A stretch of 24,273 bases of DNA from Candidatus Woesearchaeota archaeon (GTDB lineage Archaea; Nanobdellota; Nanobdellia; Woesearchaeales; JACPBV01): assembly GCA_019323195.1 (NCBI GenBank), contig JAHWHQ010000080.1, positions 1 to 24,273 of the forward strand, read 5' to 3'. The translations under genes and the position numbers were made by a program. Positions 14,192-19,989 of this stretch are shown here, piece by piece (position 1 is the stretch's first letter; the number at the start of each line of letters is the position of its first letter). A model generated the notes under the pieces. That model was given only the letters and a program-made list of their open reading frames with translations. It was not told where the DNA came from and made no database searches.

Positions 14192-14202
14192 ATTTAAAAA
14201 TA
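14192..14202 (+). promoter_or_regulatory. TATA box of the DUF131 gene pair
   Basis: ATTTAAAAATA is centred 27 bases before ATG 14224. A GAGGAG lies between them, but 13 bases from the start codon, too far to be a good ribosome-binding site. Confidence 0.5.
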
Positions 14203-14223
14203 TAGAGGAGAAATCTGTTTAAG

Positions 14224-14457
14224 ATGAAGCAGCTTATACCCATAGGGATGATGGTAATATCCATCGGTTTTATGCTGATATTTATAGGGGCATTAAGCTC
14301 AGCAAAAGAGGGAAAGACAGGATCAAAGGTGGCGGTAGGGGGATTTATAGGGTTTATACCTTTTGGTTTTGCCAATGATAAGAGGATGCTGTATGCTGTG
14401 ATGGCAGTATCAGCAGCCTGTATGTTACTATGGTTTTGTTTTATGTTCAGGAGATAA
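14224..14457 (+). CDS. DUF131 (TIGR00304-type) small membrane protein
   Basis: A 77-residue protein with two transmembrane helices (about 5-26 and 56-74). The loop carries the family's Gly-rich GGFIGFIPFGFANDKRML, matching the GPIPIxFGxDK pattern of the archaeal DUF131 / TIGR00304 membrane proteins. Function is unknown; the family is essentially archaeal and supports the lineage call. The stop is one base before the next start (TAAAATG), so it is translated together with the following small gene. Confidence 0.8.
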   Translation: MKQLIPIGMMVISIGFMLIFIGALSSAKEGKTGSKVAVGGFIGFIPFGFANDKRMLYAVMAVSAACMLLWFCFMFRR

Positions 14458-14458
14458 A

Positions 14459-14683
14459 ATGTCAGGAGCTGGAGAAGGGAAACACGAGATAAGGGATGTA
14501 AAGGTCTACATACATGAAAAAGGAAAATCAGGAGCACGGATCACGCATATCGATATTGAAAGTGATGAGATAAGCAGGATAATAAAGAGCAAAGAAGCAA
14601 CTTACTGCGCTGGAAAGCCGGGAGGATGCTTCATAGGGCTGAAAAAAGAGATGATAAAAAGGGCTGAAGAATTGATAAGATAG
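14459..14683 (+). CDS. Small conserved-looking protein of unknown function
   Basis: A 74-residue soluble protein with mixed strand and helix. It has a beta stretch DVKVYIHEKGKSGARITHIDI, then helix DEISRIIKSKE, a Cys-Gly segment TYCAGKPGGCF with two cysteines seven apart, and a final helix. I do not recognise the family; the CxxxxxxC could bind metal or form a disulphide. The ATG lies one base after the stop of the DUF131 gene, a tight coupling typical of functional partners in archaeal operons. It ends 5 bp before the convergent acidic-protein stop. Confidence 0.6.
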   Translation: MSGAGEGKHEIRDVKVYIHEKGKSGARITHIDIESDEISRIIKSKEATYCAGKPGGCFIGLKKEMIKRAEELIR

Positions 14684-14688
14684 AAAGG

Positions 14689-14871
14689 TCAGACGTCCCT
14701 GTCTTCCATGTCATCTTCCTCTTCGCTTTCCTCGGCTTCTTCATAGCCGCGCATAAAGCCTTCTTCCTCTGCGGACATCTCGTCGTCTTCTACAAGGTCT
14801 TCCCTGCCTTCCTCATCGTATATGCTGGACTCGTCGAAATCGTCTTCCATGCTGTCATCGTGCTTTGCCAT
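14689..14871 (-). CDS. Very acidic 60-residue protein
   Basis: 31 of 60 residues are Asp or Glu; the only marked non-acidic motif is EEEGFMRGYEEAEE near the C-terminus. No fold can be predicted; it is probably disordered with one short helix around GFMRGY. I recall similar small acidic proteins ending in a GF(M/L)xGYE-like motif in DPANN genomes, but no function. It may be a protein- or nucleic-acid-mimic regulator (speculation). The start at ATG 14871 is backed by GAGGGG eight bases upstream and a TATA box at 14911-14917, which makes it more than a chance frame. Confidence 0.65.
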   Translation of the reverse strand: MAKHDDSMEDDFDESSIYDEEGREDLVEDDEMSAEEEGFMRGYEEAEESEEEDDMEDRDV

Positions 14872-14910
14872 GATGAAATCCCCTCAAACCTGCTACTTCA
14901 GAGGGTCACT

Positions 14911-14917
14911 TATATAG
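14911..14917 (-). promoter_or_regulatory. TATA box of the acidic-protein gene
   Basis: CTATATA on the minus strand lies about 40-46 bases before ATG 14871, leaving a short leader that carries the GAGGGG ribosome-binding site. Further A/T boxes at 14924-14942 face the repeat on the plus strand. Confidence 0.45.
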
Positions 14918-14962
14918 TTTACGTTTATAATTTATATAAAAGATTTTTAAGCGAGAAAACGG

Positions 14963-15164
14963 CTGTGTTGAAAATCTCGCTCCGCTTCGGGTTAGCAGCT
15001 TCAAAATCCTGAATGTCTAACATTAATAGCTGACGTTCCCCGACGGGGTGGCTAAAAGCCATAAATTTTGTTTGCACAAAATTTCAATTGACCCCCCTTG
15101 TCAGCCTCAAGAACTGTTTAATAGGATTTTGACCTTAGGCTGCTAACCTGCATTTTCAACAAAG
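14963..15164 (+). mobile_element. MITE-like inverted-repeat element, copy 2
   Basis: This is the second copy of the element at 3242-3408. Its ends CTGTGTTGAAAAT (14963-14975) and ATTTTCAACAAAG (15152-15164) match at 12 of 13 bases. The inner arms GGTTAGCAGC/GCTGCTAACC and AAAATCCT/AGGATTTT are unchanged, as are GCTGAC/GTCAGC and the tip CCCC-GAC-GGGG (15038-15048). It is ~40 bp longer because of extra sequence after the tip with two more hairpins, GGCT-aaa-AGCC (15050-15060) and AAATTTTGT-ttgc-ACAAAATTT (15063-15084). No clear target duplication is seen. It occupies most of the 342-bp gap 14872-15213, and the ribA TATA box follows at the same distance as in copy 1. Confidence 0.7.
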
Positions 15165-15182
15165 CCGTAATAAAACAACAAG

Positions 15183-15190
15183 TTTATAAA
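15183..15190 (+). promoter_or_regulatory. TATA box of ribA
   Basis: TTTATAAA starts 31 bases before ATG 15214 and exactly 19 positions after the end of repeat copy 2 (15164). The same octamer stands at the same distance from copy 1 in front of the alpha/beta hydrolase gene. Confidence 0.6.
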
Positions 15191-15213
15191 AAAAGATTGG
15201 ATTCCAGGGGGGT

Positions 15214-15822
15214 ATGGAGCTGATAAAAGAGAAGGCGACAGCCAAATTTCCAACCAAGTTCTATGGAGACTTTATTATCCATATCTATGAGGACAACAAG
15301 GGAAACCACCATGCTGTGCTTGTGAAAGGGGATATTAAAGGAAAGGAAAATGTCCTGGTTAGGGTGCATTCTGAATGCATGACAGGAGACACCTTCCACA
15401 GCTTAAGATGCGACTGCGGCGATCAGCTGGAAAAGGCACTTTCAATAATAGGAAAAGAAGGCGGTGTTCTGGTCTACCTAAGGCAGGAAGGGAGAGGCAT
15501 CGGGCTGTTGAACAAGATAAAGGCGTACTCACTGCAGGAAAAGGGGATGGACACTGTGGAGGCCAATGAAAAGCTTGGCTTTAAGCCTGATGAAAGGGAT
15601 TACACGATAGGGGCGCAGATACTGGCAGACCTTGGGATAAGGTCAATAAGGCTTCTGACAAACAACCCAAGGAAGATATCAGGGCTGGAGAAATACGATC
15701 TTAAGATAACTGAAAGGGTGCCGTTAATCATAGAGCCGAACAGGCATACAGAGAGATACCTTAATGCAAAAAAAGAGAAGTTAGGGCACATGCTTGACAA
15801 GGAAGGGGTTGTCAAGGATTAG
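15214..15822 (+). CDS. ribA: GTP cyclohydrolase II (bacterial-type RibA)
   Basis: A 202-residue enzyme for the first step of riboflavin synthesis, turning GTP into diaminohydroxyribosylamino-pyrimidine phosphate, formate and pyrophosphate. Zinc ligands are Cys55, Cys66 and Cys68 in ECMTGDTFHSLRCDCGD. The substrate region is YLRQEGRGIGLLNK (88-101), followed by DERDYTIGAQIL, and TNNPRKISGL (149-158). Length is normal for a stand-alone RibA. The start has a G-rich ribosome-binding site just upstream (AGGGGGG) and the TATA box above. Most archaea use GTP cyclohydrolase III (ArfA) instead, so this is a bacterial-type gene. ribD lies about 3.1 kb downstream on the same strand. Confidence 0.95.
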   Translation: MELIKEKATAKFPTKFYGDFIIHIYEDNKGNHHAVLVKGDIKGKENVLVRVHSECMTGDTFHSLRCDCGDQLEKALSIIGKEGGVLVYLRQEGRGIGLLNKIKAYSLQEKGMDTVEANEKLGFKPDERDYTIGAQILADLGIRSIRLLTNNPRKISGLEKYDLKITERVPLIIEPNRHTERYLNAKKEKLGHMLDKEGVVKD

Positions 15823-15927
15823 AAGTTCTGTGAAGTATTGAAGTATAGGGTTTGTATGATGGAGTTAAATACAATAAAATTTTATTTTCCAGACGAAAAA
15901 GGGGGTTTCCTTTATTGAAGTTTATAA

Positions 15928-16377
15928 TCATATATCTTCTAGTTTTCTTATTCCGAATTTTTCTGAGCAAGCAACAATATCTTCAGGAAGGATTTGAATA
16001 TCCTCTTCGAGAATGAGGAGGATTCCTTTGGTTCGGTTGATAAATGATTTATAATCTGGTATATGTATCCAAGTATCATCACGAGGAGAAATACGATATT
16101 GAGCATCCAAAGCACTCACATCCACATTATAAGAAAGTTGATCTTGAATTGCCCTATATTCAGTGGGTATAAAGTAATTTAACCATGCCTCATCTACAAC
16201 TCTATAACTAATAGTGCCATTCAGTACAGGTTTCCAATCATGTGAAGGACCTAATATCACGGTCCAATCTGAATAATCTATAAGAATTATTTGAGGGTAT
16301 TCAGGATTGTGAGGGATAAGATTTTCGTTCCACCATGCACGAAATTTTTCAGAAAGGGTAAATTTGTGCCCCCTCCG
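15928..16377 (-). pseudogene. C-terminal part of the frameshifted nuclease-like protein
   Basis: This frame opens directly after a TGA at 16378-16380 and continues the interrupted gene. Just past the G run it reads TLSEKFRAWWNENLIPHNPE, then YPQIILIDYSDWTVILGPSH and on to a natural stop at 15928. The well-formed, aromatic-rich sequence before the first possible start (GTG 16260) shows that it belongs to the upstream frame. One extra G in the run at 16369-16373 would join both into a ~381-residue protein. The C-terminal part, about 145 residues, is of a type I do not recognise. The break may be a real mutation, a sequencing error in the homopolymer, or programmed slippage. Confidence 0.55.
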
Positions 16378-17072
16378 TCAGTTGAAAACTGCCACTTCTT
16401 AAAGTCAGAATAAATTTGATCTCCTGCATTAAGATACACCGCAAAGTCATTATACAACTCTACTCTACGTTCGATCATTATTACTGGAATTTTTATGTCT
16501 TCACTCCATTTTCGTGATTGTGCATCTTGAACAGAAGATAGGTCTATTCCTAGAGTTGGTGCCAATGATTTGGCAGAACTGGTAAAACCAGAGTTAGAAA
16601 CCATGACCCCTTTAGATGCTCCAATATCTGAGAGTATTTTTGAGAAATTTAACAAATCAATTTCATTAATTGGTTTGAGATTAAGGTATACATTAACTAT
16701 AGTGAGGATTTCTTGCTCTGCTTCGGTAGATCTGATACTTATATCTACACTATGTGAAGAGTCACCGGTTAATGTAGGGATTTTATCGGAAATACGTATT
16801 CTTGCTTTTGGTTGTAATTCACCATAAATTTGTGCAACAATAGTTCGATAAGCTATTTTATCTTCAGGGGTAATTGTAAACTCTTCATTTTGGTTGCGAT
16901 TTTCAATTGAAGCTATTAATTCTTCAACCATTCTATTATCTTTAGATGGCATACAAGATTTTAAACCGGAAGAAATTCCAATTAAAATTATAATAATCAC
17001 AATAATCTTATTTTTTGTTAAGCATTTATAGATTTTGTCAATAAGTTTTTTGGTTTTTTTTCTAATTAACAT
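16287..17072 (-). pseudogene. Restriction-endonuclease-like membrane-anchored protein, N-terminal part before a frameshift
   Basis: The first frame encodes 261 residues, of which about 233 are genuine. After a basic start, one membrane helix lies at about 22-37. A helical linker and a domain with the order of Mrr-like PD-(D/E)XK nucleases follow: VDISIRS (Asp110), a strand EILTIVNVYLN, then ILSDIGASKGVMVSNSGFTSSA (147-167) and GIDL. The GxxKGVxVSxSGF block is typical. Where E-x-K should follow the second strand this protein has VNVYLN, so the active site looks lost. Near 16369 a run of five C (G on the coding strand) shifts the frame; beyond it this frame reads unrelated residues to a stop. 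A TATA-like TTTAAATAT lies about 30 bases before ATG 17072. Confidence 0.6.
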
Positions 17073-17133
17073 TGTATGTATATACTGATTGTTGAAAGAT
17101 ATTTAAAGGTTATTGGAAAAACGGAAACCCCCT

Positions 17134-17272
17134 AAAATATAGTCTGCTAACGCAGGATTGATTGAAAAGTAAGAATTTTACTTTTCGGACGAAATTTTCC
17201 CACACTACGTAGGGTAAAAGAAACTAACAGCGATCGCAATGTCACACAAACCAAATACCCAACACCCTTCCC
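17134..17272. other. Gene-free stretch with hairpin
   Basis: GAAAAGTAA-gaatt-TTACTTTTC (17164-17186) is a perfect 9-bp hairpin, followed by the palindromes CTACGTAG (17205-17212) and GCGATCGC (17230-17237). It lies downstream of the ACT-domain gene, so the first could be that gene's 3' end structure. Nothing coding is supported. Confidence 0.35.
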
Positions 17273-17905
17273 CTAGAACCTCAACACGCCCATCACCTTG
17301 GCAATATCCTCTTCAGAGATGACAAACAAGGTATCTGTCCAGGTGGACATTGTTTCTATTATATTTACACCGTTCTCAGCAAGAAGGGTAGTAAGATAGG
17401 CTATAACGCCTGGAGTCTTCTCAAGATCCTCTGAGCTCTTCAGGTTTATCTCTGCAAGGTTTTTTGTTACCCTTAAGACCTTATGCTTAAACAGCTTTTC
17501 TATCTCTTCCAGGAACTCAAGGGCTGTTATCAGGGTGATGGTGGAAGAGCCTTCTATTATGTGGAAGACCTCTGCTTTTTTCTTGACCTCCTTGTGCAGC
17601 TCTATCAGATGGTTAAAATAGATGTCCTTCCTCACTACAACAACGACTATCTTGTTCTTTACTTCCAGCTTGCTTCTTTTCAGGATGTCAATTATCTTCT
17701 TCTCCAAGACATCCTCCTTGCCTAGCTTTCTAAAGTATCTCCTGCAGGCTATAAGGATCGCGTCAAAGTTTTCCTCCAGGCCCAACCCAAGGTCGCCTGC
17801 TATCTGCCTTGTCAGGGAGGAGTAGTTGATAAGCTTCTTTCTCATGCAGTCCTTGATGCATGGATGCTCATTGATATACTTTTCAGCTGCTTTTGTTATA
17901 TTCAT
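17273..17905 (-). CDS. ACT-domain protein, probably regulatory
   Basis: A 210-residue protein. The N-terminal ~75 residues are helical (NITKAAEKYINEHPCIKDCM, LINYSSLTRQIAGDLG, ILIACRRYFRKL), a block I recall from archaeal proteins labelled only 'ACT domain-containing'. Residues ~85-150 form a first ACT-like alpha/beta unit. The C-terminal ~65 residues are a clear ACT domain, with KTPGVIAYLTTLLAENGVNIIETMSTWTDTLFVI. ACT domains bind small ligands such as amino acids, so it is likely a metabolic regulator. ATG 17905 is preferred, with GGGTGAGATC just upstream; the GTG at 17914 overlaps that site. The start lies 23 bp inside the upstream kinase gene, so the two are translationally coupled. Confidence 0.7.
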   Translation of the reverse strand: MNITKAAEKYINEHPCIKDCMRKKLINYSSLTRQIAGDLGLGLEENFDAILIACRRYFRKLGKEDVLEKKIIDILKRSKLEVKNKIVVVVVRKDIYFNHLIELHKEVKKKAEVFHIIEGSSTITLITALEFLEEIEKLFKHKVLRVTKNLAEINLKSSEDLEKTPGVIAYLTTLLAENGVNIIETMSTWTDTLFVISEEDIAKVMGVLRF

Positions 17906-18773
17906 CGATCTCACCCTTTAATTCGTTCAGGTTATAGCTGCACCATTCACGGTCTTTACATTCATATGAAAAGGAAAGGGAGGAAAGAAGGTGAAGAACC
18001 CTGTACAGCTTTTTTCTTTCCTCGAACTCATCAGATATTCTCCCATATTTCTTATAGCCTTTCAGGAATTCCCTCTCAAGTGCAGGCTTTCTGTCAAACA
18101 TCCAGAGGCATGACTTGGCTATATCAAACTCGTTATGGCCTGAGATGGCCCATTCGATGTCTATTACACCGTTTATCCTGTTTTTATCCACTATTATATG
18201 GGAGGAATGGTAATCCTTATGGAGCAGGCATGGCTTAGAGCTGACATCAAGAAGATGCTTATTAAGGATGATAAGCTGACGGACCTTTTTTTTAAGGGTT
18301 GCATATTTTTCAGGTATCTTCCTGAACTTAATGTTAGTATCGTAACCTATAAAATCTGCCCATTTACTGAACCCCGGACTTATCTCCTTATTGATGATCC
18401 AGCCGTAATAGGGGAACTTGATGGAATGTATCATGGCAAGCATTTCGCCTGTCTTTCTTATAAGGCTCCTGTCATCAAAAGAAAGCTCTTTTCCTTCAAT
18501 CTTTGACATAAGAAGATAGTTTTTTCCGCTCTGGATTATCTCAGGAACTGGGACGCCTGTCTTTTTTCTTATGAGGCTGTAGAGGTACTTCTCTTTCTTT
18601 ATCTTCCAGAGGTCCTTTGGGTAAAGCCTTATAACAAGGGATTTGCCATCCAGCTTTACCCCATAGGTCTTGTTGATAAGGCCTTTCTCAAACCTTTTGA
18701 CAGAAGAGATATCTTTATTGGGGTAAATATCCTTTAGTATCTTCTTAACTTTTATAGCAGGATCAGTTTGCAT
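17883..18773 (-). CDS. APH/choline-kinase-family small-molecule kinase
   Basis: A 296-residue protein of the aminoglycoside phosphotransferase fold. The Gly-rich start is FEKGLINKTYGVKLDGKSLVIRLYPKD, with the nucleotide-binding Lys or Arg in the VIRLY strand. The hinge is LLMSKIEGKEL. The catalytic loop is LLHKDYHSSHIIVD (His185, Asp187; His192 where Asn is usual, a variant also seen in other APH proteins), followed by GVIDIEWA with metal ligand Asp205 and EFDIAKSC. The substrate may be an amino-sugar, choline-like or nucleoside compound; aminoglycoside resistance should not be assumed. A TATA box at 18797-18804 gives a leaderless start at ATG 18773. The ACT-domain gene overlaps its 3' end. 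Confidence 0.82.
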   Translation of the reverse strand: MQTDPAIKVKKILKDIYPNKDISSVKRFEKGLINKTYGVKLDGKSLVIRLYPKDLWKIKKEKYLYSLIRKKTGVPVPEIIQSGKNYLLMSKIEGKELSFDDRSLIRKTGEMLAMIHSIKFPYYGWIINKEISPGFSKWADFIGYDTNIKFRKIPEKYATLKKKVRQLIILNKHLLDVSSKPCLLHKDYHSSHIIVDKNRINGVIDIEWAISGHNEFDIAKSCLWMFDRKPALEREFLKGYKKYGRISDEFEERKKLYRVLHLLSSLSFSYECKDREWCSYNLNELKGEIDEYNKSS

Positions 18774-18796
18774 ATCATTAAATCAGGTATGTTGGT

Positions 18797-18804
18797 ATTT
18801 AAAT
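18797..18804 (-). promoter_or_regulatory. TATA box of the APH-type kinase operon
   Basis: ATTTAAAT is centred about 27 bases before ATG 18773, so the kinase and ACT-domain genes probably share one leaderless transcript. Confidence 0.55.
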
Positions 18805-18876
18805 GTTTTGTCCTGGACATTTATGTTTTTTGGACTAAAAGGTGAATATTAACTACCCAAAACCGCAAAAACAAAT

Positions 18877-18886
18877 CTTTATATAG
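18877..18886 (+). promoter_or_regulatory. TATA box of ribD
   Basis: CTTTATATAG is centred about 35 bases before ATG 18916, leaving a leader of about ten bases with a GGAAGGGGGAAG ribosome-binding region directly before the ATG. An ATG at 18902 runs into a stop after five codons and is not the start. Confidence 0.5.
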
Positions 18887-18915
18887 TTGAAGGGTATTTT
18901 TATGGAAGGGGGAAG

Positions 18916-19989
18916 ATGATACCGCACAGGAAATACATGGAGCTAGCTTTGAAGTTAGCTGAAAAAGGAAAGGGAAATGCCAGCCCTAACCCTATGGTAG
19001 GGTCTATCATAGTCAAGAGGGGAAGGATAATAGGAAGGGGATGGCACAAGAAATGCGGGGATGCCCATGCAGAGGTATATGCACTGAAGGAAGCGGGAAA
19101 AAAGGCCAAGGACGGGATAATGTACGTAACATTAGAGCCGTGCTCGCACTGGGGGAGAACGCCGCCGTGCAGCGAGCAGATCGTCTCTGCAGGGATCAGG
19201 GAGGTAGTCATAGGTATGAAAGACCCTAATCCGCTGGTCAATGGGTACCAGGAGCTTAAGTTCAGGGGATTAAAGACAAGGATAGGGATCCTTGAAGAAG
19301 AGGCCATGAAGATGAATGAGCCTTATGTCAAATGGATAAGGACAAAAAGGCCGTTCGTTGTCGTGAAGGCTGCTATGAGCCTGGACGGCCAGATAGCGAC
19401 AAGGACAGGGGATTCAAAGTATATTACCGGAAGAGAGGCAAGGAAGTTTGTGCATGAGCTCAGGGCAGAGTATGATGCTGTAATGGTAGGTGCTAATACA
19501 GTGCTTAAAGACGACCCTAAGCTAAACGTGAGGCTTGTCAAGGGAAGGAACCCCAAAAAAATAGTTGTGGATACCAAATTAAGGATACCCATTAATGCCA
19601 ATATAGCAAAGAACGATCCTTCTGACCTTATCATCGCAACATCAAAGAAGGCGTCAAAGAGCAAGATGAAGAGGCTGATGCAGAAAGGTGCCCATATCCT
19701 GACAATGGGGGCTTCAAACGGAAAGATAGACCTGAAGGAGCTGATGAAAGAGCTGGGGAAAAGGGAGATATGCTCCATACTGGTAGAGGGAGGGGCAGAG
19801 CTCAATGCAGAGGCGATCAAGTCAGGGATCGTGGATAAGGTACTTTTCTTTATCTCGCCGCAGTTCATAGGAAAGGGTTTAGGGGCATTAGGCGACCTGG
19901 GAATCAATAAGGTCGACAGGTCAATAAAGCTCAAGAAGCTGGATTATAAGAAGATAGGAAGGGATATACTTATCGAGGGCTACCTATAG
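18916..19989 (+). CDS. ribD: Bifunctional riboflavin deaminase/reductase RibD
   Basis: A 357-residue two-domain enzyme for steps two and three of riboflavin synthesis: deamination of the pyrimidine made by RibA, then reduction of its ribose side chain. The N-terminal deaminase domain (1-140) has ASPNPMVGSIIV, the zinc/catalytic HAEVYAL (His51, Glu53) and PCSHWGRTPPC (Cys76, Cys85). The C-terminal reductase domain (about 143-355) has RPFVVVKAAMSLDGQIA, DAVMVGANTVLKDDPKLNVR and ILVEGGAELNAEAI for NADPH and substrate. It is full length and bacterial in layout; archaea usually keep a separate reductase. It fits with ribA upstream. Its 3' end overlaps the convergent mutase gene by 10 bp. Confidence 0.96.
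   Translation: MIPHRKYMELALKLAEKGKGNASPNPMVGSIIVKRGRIIGRGWHKKCGDAHAEVYALKEAGKKAKDGIMYVTLEPCSHWGRTPPCSEQIVSAGIREVVIGMKDPNPLVNGYQELKFRGLKTRIGILEEEAMKMNEPYVKWIRTKRPFVVVKAAMSLDGQIATRTGDSKYITGREARKFVHELRAEYDAVMVGANTVLKDDPKLNVRLVKGRNPKKIVVDTKLRIPINANIAKNDPSDLIIATSKKASKSKMKRLMQKGAHILTMGASNGKIDLKELMKELGKREICSILVEGGAELNAEAIKSGIVDKVLFFISPQFIGKGLGALGDLGINKVDRSIKLKKLDYKKIGRDILIEGYL

Larger units (their letters stand above)
15900..17133. repeat. 11-bp inverted repeats flanking the frameshifted nuclease-like gene
   Basis: AGGGGGTTTCC at 15900-15910 and its exact reverse complement GGAAACCCCCT at 17123-17133 bracket the gene. The left end lies 28 bp after the stop, the right end 51 bp before the start codon and just outside its TATA-like TTTAAATAT. 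The enclosed DNA is more A/T-rich than the genes on either side. AATAAAATTTTATT (15873-15886), a 14-bp palindrome, lies just outside on the left. Confidence 0.55.

Noticed and set aside
17230..17237. GCGATCGC octamer, as in cyanobacterial HIP1 repeats
   Set aside because: Single occurrence seen; probably chance.
17883..18773. Aminoglycoside resistance gene
   Set aside because: Only the kinase fold is visible; APH-fold proteins in archaea act on many small molecules and nothing points to antibiotics.
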